Assembly (NCBI GenBank): GCA_008086245.1
Contig: VSIX01000056.1
Location: forward strand, 1 to 46,068
Length of the DNA: 46,068 nt
Source: Candidatus Mcinerneyibacterium aminivorans
GTDB taxonomy: Bacteria; Macinerneyibacteriota; Macinerneyibacteria; Macinerneyibacteriales; Macinerneyibacteriaceae
Direction: 5' to 3'
The notes under the pieces are model-generated. The model searched no databases. It worked only from the letters and a program-made list of their open reading frames with translations, and was not told the origin of the DNA. Below, one piece after another: positions 16,975 through 26,041 of this stretch; the stretch's first letter is position 1; each line of letters starts with the position of its first letter. Both the position numbers and the translations under genes were made by a program.

Positions 16975-17921
16975 TCATTATTATTGTTATTAATAAAATT
17001 ATTTTCCTTGAGATAATTTCTTGCCACAACTACAGGACTTCTTCCCTCAACTGCTATTTTAGAATTTAATTTTTGTAATTTCTCCTGTGTTAGAGAAGCA
17101 AAAACAGGATTAAGTATCTTTCTTATCTGGGGATATTCTTTTATAATCTCATTTCTTACTATTGGTGCGGGCTGATAAACCGGCTGAACATTTTTATTGT
17201 CCTTTAATAAAACTAAATCAAATGCTGAAAGCTGTCCGTCAGTACCATAAGCCATCGCTGCATTTACACCATTAGTTTCCTCATAAGCGGCTTTCTCAGT
17301 TTGAGCGGTATTCCCTCCCGAAAGAACGAGTTTTTGATCTTTTTTTAAACTAAAACCATAGGTATCTTCAAAAGCTGGTAATGCATCGGGTCTGTTTACA
17401 AATTCCTCCGAACAGGCAATTTTAAATTTATTTCCGCTATTTATATACTCAGCAAGATCGGAAAGATTAGCAATATCATTCTTGTCTGCAAGATTTTTTC
17501 TAATAGCAATTCCCCAGGTATTATTCGCTTTAGCTGGATTCAACCATGCTATGTTATTTTTCTTTAAATCAAGGTTTTTGACTTTTTCGTATGCTTTCTG
17601 GGCATCCTTCCATATTTCTTTTTCAGTATCATCGAAAAAATAGTTCCCGTTTCCGGTATATTCCGGATAAATATCGATTTCCCCATTTTTAATTGCTTCT
17701 CTTACAACATTAGTTGGTCCAAATTCAAGCTTATCAATAACCACATACTTATTTTTTCTCAGCATAATAATTATCATATGACCTAGAAGAGCCCCTTCAG
17801 TATCAATTTTTGATGCAACTATTATTGGACCTTTCTTTTCTAAACTTTTAACATTACATCCCGAAAATATGCTTATAAAGAGCAATGATATAGCAAGTAT
17901 TGCAATTACCCATTTTTTCAT
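16971..17921 (-). CDS. Osmoprotectant-binding lipoprotein (OsmF/OpuCC-like)
   Basis: A 316-residue solute-binding lipoprotein, signal peptide ending at FSGC. The mature part has features of glycine betaine/choline/carnitine receptors of the QAT group: KIDTEGALLGHMI, IDIYPEYTGNG and GVNAAMAYGTDGQLSAFDLVLLKD. It captures the ligand outside the inner membrane and hands it to the two permeases encoded next. The frame continues upstream to 17951, but AAAGGAGTGG lies just before the ATG at 17921 and the lipoprotein signal starts there. First gene of the operon. The ligand cannot be assigned more finely than a quaternary amine. Confidence 0.9.
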   Translation of the reverse strand: MKKWVIAILAISLLFISIFSGCNVKSLEKKGPIIVASKIDTEGALLGHMIIIMLRKNKYVVIDKLEFGPTNVVREAIKNGEIDIYPEYTGNGNYFFDDTEKEIWKDAQKAYEKVKNLDLKKNNIAWLNPAKANNTWGIAIRKNLADKNDIANLSDLAEYINSGNKFKIACSEEFVNRPDALPAFEDTYGFSLKKDQKLVLSGGNTAQTEKAAYEETNGVNAAMAYGTDGQLSAFDLVLLKDNKNVQPVYQPAPIVRNEIIKEYPQIRKILNPVFASLTQEKLQKLNSKIAVEGRSPVVVARNYLKENNFINNNNNE

Positions 17922-17965
17922 AGATACCACTCCTTTCTTTTTTAAGCCCATTTCATTTATAATAT

Positions 17966-17993
17966 ATTATAATATAATTTTATGGTATTTCAA
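17966..17993 (-). promoter_or_regulatory. Promoter candidate for the osmoprotectant ABC operon
   Basis: Minus-strand TTGAAA (17993-17988), 16-base spacer, perfect TATAAT (17971-17966), 44 bases before the start of the binding-protein gene. Confidence 0.55.
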
Positions 17994-18020
17994 ATTTTAT
18001 TTAACTGAAATAAAAACAGT

Positions 18021-18049
18021 TTGATTTTATGGTTAATTTTTACTAATAT
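18021..18049 (+). promoter_or_regulatory. Promoter candidate for the nucleotidyltransferase-TPM-LemA operon
   Basis: TTGATT (18021-18026), 17-base spacer, TAATAT (18044-18049), 24 bases before the ATG. It is divergent from the osmoprotectant promoter in the same 150-base gap. Confidence 0.45.
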
Positions 18050-18073
18050 TAAATTAATGGGAAAGGAGTAAAA

Positions 18074-18778
18074 ATGATAGATATTGATAAATTAAGAGAA
18101 AGTGTTCTTTCAATCTTTCAGCAAAATTTACATTCAACCTATTTATACGGAAGTGCCGCTAATAAACAAAATGATAAAAACGCAGATATTAATATCTTAA
18201 TACTTTTAAAAAAATCCAATTATTCTCAAATAGAAAATTCTGCAAAATTTTTCAAAAAGTGGAAAAGAAAAATTAAAACTACTCCATTAATATTTGATGT
18301 TGAATACTTAAAGGCTTCTCTGGATATTTTTCCTATAGAATTTAATGATATAAAATATAATCACAAACTCATTGTGGGGAAGAATATTTTCGAAGAAATA
18401 AAAATTGATAACAAAAATCTAAGACTACAGTGCGAACAGGAAATAAAAGGGAACCTTATTCATCTGGAATCTGTATATATGCTTAACTATAAAAAATACA
18501 AAAAATTAAAGAAGGCGATGCTGGAGGGCTTGAGTTCTTATGCCGCTGTTTTCAGAAACATATTAAGGTTAATAGAACAGGATGTAAAAAACAGAGAAAC
18601 CAATATAAAAACAGCTGCGAACATTCTTGATTTTAATCCCGATCCTTTTCTAAAATTATACGGGGAGAAAAAAGGAGAAATAAAATTAAAGAAAAAAGGA
18701 ACTTATGAATTATACAAATCATTTTTCAAGGAAGCGACCAAACTTGCCAATTCTATAGATAAAATTAAGGTGGAATAA
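18074..18778 (+). CDS. MNT-like nucleotidyltransferase-fold protein
   Basis: A 234-residue protein whose N-terminus has the pol-beta/MNT nucleotidyltransferase motif: LYGSAANKQNDKNADINIL (Gly25-Ser27, then Asp38), with a probable third acidic residue in IFDVEYL. The second carboxylate of the usual DxD is Asn40 here (DIN), so activity may be altered. The C-terminal half is helical and may bind substrate. It has an AAAGGAG ribosome site and its stop overlaps the start of the TPM gene by one base. The role is unknown; co-transcription with TPM and LemA genes suggests an envelope-associated function (inference). Confidence 0.7.
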   Translation: MIDIDKLRESVLSIFQQNLHSTYLYGSAANKQNDKNADINILILLKKSNYSQIENSAKFFKKWKRKIKTTPLIFDVEYLKASLDIFPIEFNDIKYNHKLIVGKNIFEEIKIDNKNLRLQCEQEIKGNLIHLESVYMLNYKKYKKLKKAMLEGLSSYAAVFRNILRLIEQDVKNRETNIKTAANILDFNPDPFLKLYGEKKGEIKLKKKGTYELYKSFFKEATKLANSIDKIKVE

Positions 18779-19530
18779 TGAAAAAAAGATATATTATTTT
18801 TCTATTTCTATTTTTTTTCCTTTTAACTTTCTCAATAAACCCGCAAACACCACCAAAACCTACAAATTTTTTTGTCGACAATGCTGATGTTTTAAATACC
18901 GACCAAAAACAAATATTAATAAAGATCAATAATATTTTACAAAATAAAACGGGAGCTGAAATAGCGGTATTAATAGAACAAAAACTGGAAGATGTGGATC
19001 CTTTTAACTATAGCGTTTCAATTTTTGAATCCTGGAAACCCGGAAGCAGAGAAAAAGATAATGGAATTTTAATTCTTTTAATAAAAGATAATAAGAATAT
19101 CGAAGTTAGAACAGGTTATGGAGTTGAGGGTTTCCTTCCGGATGGAAAAATTGGAAGATATATTGACAAATATTTTATACCTTATGCTCAAAATGCAAAA
19201 TTAGGAGAGGGAGTAATCAATCTTGTATACCTTTTTGGCAGTGAAATTGCAAAAGAAAATGGTTTCAACCTGAAAAATCAATTACAAGGAAATATTCGAA
19301 CAAATAAAAACAATCAAAATATAAATAAAAAAGCAGCACTTCCGGGGGGCCTAATAATACTTCTGATTATATTATATATCTTTCCTCCCACCAGGCCTTT
19401 TGCTATAATGTTGTTTATGATACTTTTAAGAAGAGGAGGCGGATTCGGTGGAACCGGCGGATTCGGCGGAGGTTTCGGTGGATTTGGAGGAGGCTCAACC
19501 GGTGGCGGCGGTGCAGGTAGAAGCTGGTAA
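18778..19530 (+). CDS. TPM-domain membrane protein (YgcG family)
   Basis: 250 residues: a signal-peptide-like N-terminus (18-residue hydrophobic core), an extracytoplasmic TPM domain at about residues 30-150 with the family motifs FVDNADVLN and RTGYGVEGFLPDG, a linker, one or two transmembrane segments near 185-215 and a Gly-rich C-terminal tail (GGFGGTGGFGGGF repeats). TPM domains are linked to membrane-protein or photosystem maintenance and phosphatase-like folds; in bacteria their role is unclear. It is typically encoded beside LemA, as here (12-base gap). Confidence 0.88.
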   Translation: MKKRYIIFLFLFFFLLTFSINPQTPPKPTNFFVDNADVLNTDQKQILIKINNILQNKTGAEIAVLIEQKLEDVDPFNYSVSIFESWKPGSREKDNGILILLIKDNKNIEVRTGYGVEGFLPDGKIGRYIDKYFIPYAQNAKLGEGVINLVYLFGSEIAKENGFNLKNQLQGNIRTNKNNQNINKKAALPGGLIILLIILYIFPPTRPFAIMLFMILLRRGGGFGGTGGFGGGFGGFGGGSTGGGGAGRSW

Positions 19531-19542
19531 GAAAGGAGAAAT

Positions 19543-20130
19543 ATGAAACTAAGTAAAGGATGTACAATTTCCTTAATAATAGCTGGTATTATTATACTTT
19601 TTGGAGCTATTTTTATTGGAAACTTAATTAGCGGTTATAATCAAATGGTTAGAATGAATGAGCAGATTGAAAATCAGTGGTCCAGTGTTGAAAATCAGTA
19701 TCAAAGAAGAATGGATCTTATTCCAAATCTTGTTAATAGTGTAAAGGGATATGTGGAACATGAAAGAGAAGTCTTTACAAATATCGCCGAAGCAAGATCA
19801 AAATATGCAGGTGCCTCATCCAAAGAGGGAAAAATGAAAGCTGCAAATCAGCTTGAAGGTGCTCTTTCCCGATTGATGGTAATTGTTGAAAGATACCCAA
19901 ATTTAAAAGCTTCTCAGAATTTCACCCAGTTAATGGATGAACTTGCCGGTACAGAAAACCGGGTGGCAGTTGCAAGAAGAAGATACAACGAATCTGTAAG
20001 ACAGTACAACGCCTACATAAAGCAGTTTCCTCAGAAAATTATAGCCTCAATCTTCAATTTCGAAAAAGCTGAATACTTTGAAGCTGAAGAAGGCGCTGAA
20101 AAAGCTCCAGAAGTAGATTTCTCAAACTAA
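19543..20130 (+). CDS. lemA: LemA family protein
   Basis: 195 residues, with one N-terminal transmembrane segment (residues 9-30) followed by a helical domain carrying the family motif RRMDLIPNLVNSVKGYVEHE and, later, NRVAVARRRYNESVRQYNAYIKQFP. It is normal length and complete. Topology predicts a short N-terminus and a helical bundle outside or facing the membrane. Function in bacteria is poorly defined. AAAGGAG ribosome site; last gene of the three-gene operon, followed by a hairpin terminator. Confidence 0.93.
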   Translation: MKLSKGCTISLIIAGIIILFGAIFIGNLISGYNQMVRMNEQIENQWSSVENQYQRRMDLIPNLVNSVKGYVEHEREVFTNIAEARSKYAGASSKEGKMKAANQLEGALSRLMVIVERYPNLKASQNFTQLMDELAGTENRVAVARRRYNESVRQYNAYIKQFPQKIIASIFNFEKAEYFEAEEGAEKAPEVDFSN

Positions 20131-20135
20131 AAAAC

Positions 20136-20161
20136 AGGGCTGCCCTAAAAAAGGCAGCCTT
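20136..20161. terminator. Shared terminator between lemA and pelG
   Basis: GGCTGCC (20138-20144) pairs with GGCAGCC (20153-20159) around CTAAAAAA, extended by A-T and G-T pairs. On the minus strand a TGTTTTTT tract follows, so it best suits the convergent Pel operon. On the plus strand the T run is short. Confidence 0.7.
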
Positions 20162-20199
20162 CCAAGATGATATTTTAATAAGAAAAAGACCTTAAGAGT

Positions 20200-21858
20200 T
20201 TAAAATCTATTTTCTTCTCTTCCTTCAAACCCCATAGTTTTTTCAATATTCGCATTTTTTTGACCCGATTTGAAGGTTTCCCGATCTGCCCTATATTTCT
20301 TATATAACTCCGAATCTCTTAAAACAAAAATTGCTCCTATTAAAAGAATAACAACTACTATAAGATATTTATAGGAAGTTACAAACTCCACCTTCTTTCT
20401 AAATTTGAACCTATAGTAAGTTATATAATTAATAACTTTTTCAAATCTGCTTACCCTTTTTTTAACAAATAAAGGCTGGGAAAAAAAAGTATAATATGTT
20501 AGATTTTTGAAGCAGATAGATAAAAACAAGAAAGCAAAAACAAATGCTATTAAGGAACCGATAAAATACCCGAAACCATAAAAATTCAGACCCTTAGATA
20601 AAAAATATAAAGTCCAGAAGCTATTGCCTATTAAAAATAGGGAAGCCGAAAAAAATGCAAAAGTTCTTGCATCAAAATAAAGAAGAACCATGATAGTTAA
20701 TAATAGAAAAACATTGCAAAATGCTCCCAGTGCTGCAATTTGAAAAATACCTCTATATATTATTGGGAAATTATAATATTCAAATATGATTTTGGAAAGT
20801 ACCACTAAAGCTATAGTTATTATAAGTTGTATTTCAAGAATATAAAACATTTCACTATAGAGAGATTTTTGCATTTGCTTTTTGGCATCATTTATTTTAT
20901 CCAGAGAAGCATTTTTTATTATTGATCCATAGTAGTTTTTATACTTCATATAAAAATTAGTTTCTACATTTACGATAAAAAGTGTCAGAGATGGTATTAT
21001 GGTCAGATATGCCAGGAATACAGCACTATCATATATTGGTGCAAATCTGTATGTTTCATATACTACCATACCAATTTCACTAAACCAGATAATAAAATTA
21101 TGAATCCAAACTCCAATTGTATAGAACATACCAATAAAGAATATCTTCTTATAGAATTTAAAATATTTTAGAAAATCATACTGATGGTACAAATTTAATT
21201 CAAAAGTCTTTATAAAATTTATTAACAACATTGTTAATGTAACAATCATTCCAACAAGAAATGCCAGCAATAGATTGGTGGGATAAAGATATACATAAAA
21301 TTTTATAGGAATATTCATCAAAATGTATCCCAGCACAATTGAGATCAAACAACCCGTAAAAAAAGAAACAATAATTATTTTAAAGTTTTTTAATGTACTT
21401 AAATAAACCATCAAAATCCAGATAGATGAAATAACCATAAATAAGACTATAGAGAAAAACTTGTAATAAAGGGGAAGGGGTTTGTTTAGATAAAAAATAA
21501 AACCTATCAAACCCGTAATAAATAAAATAATCTTATTTAAACCTATAAAAGAGGCTCCTAAATTCTTATATTCTTTTTTATATAAACAATCGGAAATATA
21601 TCTTGTAATAAGAAATTGAAAGGGAACCGTAATTATCATTGAAAAAATAAAACTGTAAATTATTGTACCCATAAATAAGTTGCGCTGCAGTATATCACTA
21701 AAATATGTTTTAGCAAACATGCTCAAAAAATTTAATGAGATTACAGTAGCAAGCCACGGTCCTGCTGCAACAACTGCTGAATATAAATAGGCCTTCATTC
21801 TCTTTGTATAAGATTCCTCCTTAAATAATTTTTTTAATTCAAATCCTATTCCTGCCAT
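20200..21858 (-). CDS. pelG: PelG, Pel exopolysaccharide inner-membrane exporter
   Basis: A 552-residue MATE-like membrane protein beginning MAGIGFELKKLF, the conserved PelG N-terminus, with about 12-14 hydrophobic segments; the YSAVVAAGPWLATVIS segment and the polar C-terminal tail also fit. In Pel systems it works with PelD, PelE and PelF as the inner-membrane synthesis and export complex. It is one hundred or so residues longer than the canonical protein because of an extra C-terminal stretch with another hydrophobic helix (about 495-515) and a charged tail. It is one base downstream of pelF and is the last gene of the operon. Confidence 0.9.
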   Translation of the reverse strand: MAGIGFELKKLFKEESYTKRMKAYLYSAVVAAGPWLATVISLNFLSMFAKTYFSDILQRNLFMGTIIYSFIFSMIITVPFQFLITRYISDCLYKKEYKNLGASFIGLNKIILFITGLIGFIFYLNKPLPLYYKFFSIVLFMVISSIWILMVYLSTLKNFKIIIVSFFTGCLISIVLGYILMNIPIKFYVYLYPTNLLLAFLVGMIVTLTMLLINFIKTFELNLYHQYDFLKYFKFYKKIFFIGMFYTIGVWIHNFIIWFSEIGMVVYETYRFAPIYDSAVFLAYLTIIPSLTLFIVNVETNFYMKYKNYYGSIIKNASLDKINDAKKQMQKSLYSEMFYILEIQLIITIALVVLSKIIFEYYNFPIIYRGIFQIAALGAFCNVFLLLTIMVLLYFDARTFAFFSASLFLIGNSFWTLYFLSKGLNFYGFGYFIGSLIAFVFAFLFLSICFKNLTYYTFFSQPLFVKKRVSRFEKVINYITYYRFKFRKKVEFVTSYKYLIVVVILLIGAIFVLRDSELYKKYRADRETFKSGQKNANIEKTMGFEGREENRF

Positions 21859-21859
21859 A

Positions 21860-23278
21860 TTATGATCCTATCTTTTTGTAAATATTATCGTATTCATTAA
21901 TAAGAAATTCAATTCGATAATATTTTTCTATTCTTTTTCTGCCGTTTTCTCCCATTTTTATTCTCCTTTTTTCATCTTTATATATATCAATAATTGCTTT
22001 TGCCGTTTGAATAGGGGATACCGGTTCAACAACTATACCGGCTCTACCAAAATTATCCCTACCATCGCCATATAGAAGTTCCCTGCAGCTTCCTACATCA
22101 GTGGCTACAAAAGGAATTTTTGCCGCCATTGCTTCTAAAATCACAAGAGGCTGACCTTCAGAAATTGATGTTAAAACCATAGTATCCAGTCTATCAAGAT
22201 AGTCTATAACCTTTACTTTCCCCGTTATAATTATATTATTTGCTAATTCAAGTTTGGATATCAATGATAGACATTCATTATAGTATTCAGTATTTTCATC
22301 ATAAGGTCCAATTAAGTATAGCCTGGTATTATCTATTTCATCTCTAACCATTTTATACGCCCTCAATAGAGTTTTAACATCTTTAATTGGAACAATTCTC
22401 AGAACAGCTCCAATATTAAAAGATTCATGTTCTTTTCTTTTAATTTTGTATTTTGAAATATCAACCCCATTTGGTATTACAAAAGTTTTTTTAGAATCGG
22501 CACCGTGTTGTATCTGAAATTGTTTATTTCTCTCATATAAAGATATTACTTTTTCGGCATTTTGATATGCTCCCCGGGCAATAAAATAGAAAAATTTAAT
22601 CCATATTTTCTTATAAATCCCCCTCACCCAGCTGGATTGAATTATTTCCTCTTCCCTTTCACGGGCATAAATACCGTGTTCGGTAACTAAAAATGGCTTA
22701 TTTCTTTTAAATTTCTGTATCAACCCCAAAAATCCACTGTAACCTGTTGAAACCGAATGATAAATATCAGCCTCCTGTACTTCCTGCTGCATTAAGGTCA
22801 TAAAAAATAAAAACATGGCTCTAAAAGTCCAAAAAAATTCAGTAAATCCTTCATCTTCAAATTCCTGATAATAATAATTTTTCATCATATTCCAGAAAAG
22901 CTCGCTGTGAATGAATTGAATCGGATTACCTGTTTTTTTGGGGTCACTTATTGTGTTTGAAAATAACTGCCAGTTAATTTCATCATCAATTTTAAGAAAT
23001 TTTTCAATACTCTCTTTTTCATCTTTATTTAATGAGGGATCAAAGTTTCTGGGTCTGGGATCAAATTTCTTTTTATAATCCTTCAAATAAATAGTTTTAA
23101 TAGAATTAACATTAGACGGTATATCATACTTATATTCCAGCTGATCCGTGTAAGCGGGCATAATTGATAATATTTCAAATTCATGCTGCTTTAAATTTCT
23201 TATTATTTTATGCACCCAGGAGGAAACTCCTCCGGATATATAAGGAAAACACCCCTCGGCTATAATACATATCTTCAT
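21860..23278 (-). CDS. pelF: PelF, Pel polysaccharide GT4 glycosyltransferase
   Basis: A 472-residue cytoplasmic GT-B glycosyltransferase. The N-terminus has the PelF-type EGCFPYISGGVSSWVHKI loop and a long insert before the C-terminal Rossmann domain, which holds NIGAVLRIVPIKDVKTLLRA and the EX7E-type donor site in EGQPLVILEAMAAKIPFVATDVGSCRELL. PelF uses UDP-GlcNAc-type donors to polymerise the aminosugar chain. The length agrees with P. aeruginosa PelF (about 507), slightly shorter. A strong GGAGG ribosome site lies before the start. It sits between the PelE-like gene and pelG. Confidence 0.93.
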   Translation of the reverse strand: MKICIIAEGCFPYISGGVSSWVHKIIRNLKQHEFEILSIMPAYTDQLEYKYDIPSNVNSIKTIYLKDYKKKFDPRPRNFDPSLNKDEKESIEKFLKIDDEINWQLFSNTISDPKKTGNPIQFIHSELFWNMMKNYYYQEFEDEGFTEFFWTFRAMFLFFMTLMQQEVQEADIYHSVSTGYSGFLGLIQKFKRNKPFLVTEHGIYAREREEEIIQSSWVRGIYKKIWIKFFYFIARGAYQNAEKVISLYERNKQFQIQHGADSKKTFVIPNGVDISKYKIKRKEHESFNIGAVLRIVPIKDVKTLLRAYKMVRDEIDNTRLYLIGPYDENTEYYNECLSLISKLELANNIIITGKVKVIDYLDRLDTMVLTSISEGQPLVILEAMAAKIPFVATDVGSCRELLYGDGRDNFGRAGIVVEPVSPIQTAKAIIDIYKDEKRRIKMGENGRKRIEKYYRIEFLINEYDNIYKKIGS

Positions 23279-23282
23279 TTAA

Positions 23283-24221
23283 CTACCTCCAAAAATTAAT
23301 TAACGGTTCGTCCCTCTCGGGTACTGAAATATCACTTTCTTTAATTTGCTGTGTTAATTTTAAAATTTTATCAATATCTTTTTCAATATAATGAATTTTT
23401 AATAATAATTTAAATATCTCATATCTATCACCAAATTCATTCTTAAGTTCTTCTAACAGGTTTAATGCACTATCAATTTTTTTCATTTCAATATAATTCT
23501 CAGCTAATTTTATCTGTACATCATAATCACTTCCATAATCTGAGATAATTCTTTTGAGGATTTTACAATGCTCATTTCTATAGCTGTTTTGTACTTCTTT
23601 TTCCAAAAGACCCGAGTTTATATATTCATAGTAGATTTTTTCAAGATTTTTAAGGGCATCCAAATCCTTTCTAAAACTGTAAACTCCCTTATATTCATCA
23701 ATTAGCTTTTCAAATTGCTCTTCCAGCATATTTAATGTACTGGAAGCATAATGAACCACCTCGGGATTATCATCCTTCAAAGCCATTTTTAAAAGGCTTA
23801 CTTTTATATCTACATCATTTACTAGAAACTCTATCATTACATCTCTCTTTTTATAATCTGGAACAGAACCAAGCTTATCCAGAAATGACATTGTATTTAG
23901 TTCTTTTTGCACATTCACATCCTCAAGGCTGTTACCCTGTGATTTATATCTAATATACTTTTCATAATCATTTATGATATCACTTCTTTTAGCTATAATA
24001 TTAAAATATTCTAAAAGAAATAAAACAAAATACCCAATAAAGGGGAAAAATAGAGCTAAAAAGCAAAGAATTTTTTTCTCCTTAATATAAAAATAAAACA
24101 AAATAAAAAACAGAAGTAAATGCAGTACTAAAAAGTCAATGGCAGAATAAAAAGGTTTTAAAAACGAAAAATAAATAAAAATTAAATCCAAAAAGCTAAA
24201 CAATAAATATATTAAACTCAT
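23283..24221 (-). CDS. pelE: PelE-like membrane/TPR protein
   Basis: 312 residues. The first 85 contain three hydrophobic segments; the rest is charged and helical, with a TPR-like segment near the C-terminus (DVQIKLAENYIEMKKIDSALNLLEELKNEFGDRYEIFKLLLKIHYIEKD split by a loop). PelE of the canonical system has the same layout (membrane helices plus TPR, about 330 residues) and the gene occupies the expected place before pelF. Sequence identity alone would not support the name, so this is an assignment by architecture and position. Its start overlaps the deacetylase stop (ATGA). Confidence 0.75.
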   Translation of the reverse strand: MSLIYLLFSFLDLIFIYFSFLKPFYSAIDFLVLHLLLFFILFYFYIKEKKILCFLALFFPFIGYFVLFLLEYFNIIAKRSDIINDYEKYIRYKSQGNSLEDVNVQKELNTMSFLDKLGSVPDYKKRDVMIEFLVNDVDIKVSLLKMALKDDNPEVVHYASSTLNMLEEQFEKLIDEYKGVYSFRKDLDALKNLEKIYYEYINSGLLEKEVQNSYRNEHCKILKRIISDYGSDYDVQIKLAENYIEMKKIDSALNLLEELKNEFGDRYEIFKLLLKIHYIEKDIDKILKLTQQIKESDISVPERDEPLINFWR

Positions 24222-26041
24222 AATAACTCGATTCCAATTTTTTTATTTTCACCCTTAATAAGGTAGAACCTTATATCTTTTTCTTTATAGAACTGGGCAA
24301 AACTGCCATTTTGAACATCTTTAATTCTTTCATTTTTCAATTTTAAAAGATGATACACCGGCTCCGTATAATTTTCATAATATACACTTATCAGATTTCC
24401 CTCTCTTTTCCAGAAAACCTTCAATTTCAGATATTTTTCAAAATATTCCACAAATTCCATACTGGTCATTCCTCTGAGATAGAAGTGATTATTATGCACC
24501 TCGGATATAATTTTTTCAAGCTCTCCATAAAGTTTCTCCCAGTTTAAATTTCCTGATCTTTCATAATCCAGAAGATCATCCGGGTGAATAAAATGATTAA
24601 AAAAGCCTAAATGTGCAATTGCATTGTAAATCTCCCACATCTTAACTTTGTTGTACAAATAACCAGAGCTTATTCTTGGCACTGCATAAACTCCTCTATA
24701 ATCCGGATCTTCACCAAACTCCTGCATTAACAACCCTTTCTGACTTTTATCACCATAAAAAACCCCTCCAAGCACCTTAATATCTTTTAGTGAAGAAAAA
24801 ACAGCCTCTTTACCGCTTGCAGGTAGAAGGTTTGAAGGTGGAACATAAGTATAAATACGAATATCGCCAAAAATTTTAGCTATTAATTTCTGTAATTTTT
24901 CAAGAGATTTCTCCATATTGCCAACTGTTTTCCATGATCTATAGTCATATTCTTCGAAATCAATTTCACCATCAATTCCAAGTGAATTATGATTATAACC
25001 ATGTATTCCAATTTCACCACCAATTTCTATAAGTTTTCTTCCAAAATATTCAAAATCTTTTATATCTTCCCTGTTGAAATTTTCAAATGGTGGATTAACA
25101 TCCTGATTATAAAGACCTATCATTACCCCAGTATATTTTAAATCATACTTCTTAGCCAGATTATACATTGCTGACCACCAGATATGCTTATAAAAATTCC
25201 GATTGCTCACTCCATAATATTTTTCTACTACAGGATCAGACCCCGGCTTCATGGGAGCGGGAAAATCATCAATGTAAAACAGTTTTGAATTATAAATGGT
25301 GCTGAGGAAAGTATTGGAACCAAGACCTACCGTTTGAAGCAAAAGCCCCCTGTTCAATTTATCTTCAAGAATACTCGAATTAACATATACTACTCTTCCT
25401 TTACCCATATTTCTTACCCAGATTAATGGCTTATTATTTTTGGTTGTTGCAACTATTTCAATATCATCTTTCAACCTTACATCCAGCAGTGAATGATCAA
25501 GAAGTTCACCTATTTCCATATCTGCCAATCCAGGAAAAATTCTCTCTCTAAAAACTATCCCGATATCATTTATAAATTTATAGTTTGAATCAATTCCACT
25601 AATTGAATTAATTTCCTGATCAAAGGTTCTGGTCAATAGCACCAGAGCTCCCCCCTCTGTAAGAAATTTACTAAGTTCTTCATATTGAGAAAAATTACTA
25701 TAATCTTCTGTAGCTACAACAAGCATATTAAATTCGTCAAACTCTTTATTTTCTATTTCTTCCATGAGTAAAACTTCATAATTGAGTTTGCCATTATCAA
25801 ATGTTTTAACCACATTATTCAGTATCATCCTATCCGTTTCACCATTTTTCTCAGCTAATACCAGAATTTTATAAGTATCTTTAGGAATACTGGTTTCCGA
25901 TACATATTCAACTTTTATTTCCGGCAGGCTCTGTTCGATATCTATAAATTTGCTAAAATACATAATTCTAAAAGTTTGAGTTAAAACTCCAGCAAAAATA
26001 AGTATGGCAGCAACTATTAAAAGCTTTTTAAAATTATTCAT
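24218..26041 (-). CDS. PelA-type polysaccharide deacetylase (DUF2194-like)
   Basis: 607 residues, anchored by one N-terminal transmembrane helix (about 8-24). Residues 55-240 form a GATase/Rossmann-like domain (ILVLAEKNG and later LTEGGALVLLTRTF). From residue 253 a NodB-like deacetylase barrel follows, with the acidic pair in FYIDDFPAP (Asp258, Asp259), the metal-binding HGYNH (347-351), YVPPSN, and a later NHFIHPDD. These match the deacetylase part of PelA and the stand-alone PelA deacetylases of Gram-positive pel operons. It should partially deacetylate the Pel chain outside the inner membrane. The PelA hydrolase domain is absent from this protein and is encoded two genes upstream. Confidence 0.85.
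   Translation of the reverse strand: MNNFKKLLIVAAILIFAGVLTQTFRIMYFSKFIDIEQSLPEIKVEYVSETSIPKDTYKILVLAEKNGETDRMILNNVVKTFDNGKLNYEVLLMEEIENKEFDEFNMLVVATEDYSNFSQYEELSKFLTEGGALVLLTRTFDQEINSISGIDSNYKFINDIGIVFRERIFPGLADMEIGELLDHSLLDVRLKDDIEIVATTKNNKPLIWVRNMGKGRVVYVNSSILEDKLNRGLLLQTVGLGSNTFLSTIYNSKLFYIDDFPAPMKPGSDPVVEKYYGVSNRNFYKHIWWSAMYNLAKKYDLKYTGVMIGLYNQDVNPPFENFNREDIKDFEYFGRKLIEIGGEIGIHGYNHNSLGIDGEIDFEEYDYRSWKTVGNMEKSLEKLQKLIAKIFGDIRIYTYVPPSNLLPASGKEAVFSSLKDIKVLGGVFYGDKSQKGLLMQEFGEDPDYRGVYAVPRISSGYLYNKVKMWEIYNAIAHLGFFNHFIHPDDLLDYERSGNLNWEKLYGELEKIISEVHNNHFYLRGMTSMEFVEYFEKYLKLKVFWKREGNLISVYYENYTEPVYHLLKLKNERIKDVQNGSFAQFYKEKDIRFYLIKGENKKIGIELL

Noticed and set aside
19426-19525. Tandem repeat or CRISPR-like array in GGN-rich DNA
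   Set aside because: It is the Gly-rich tail of the TPM protein in frame. No spaced direct repeats typical of CRISPR occur anywhere in the window.
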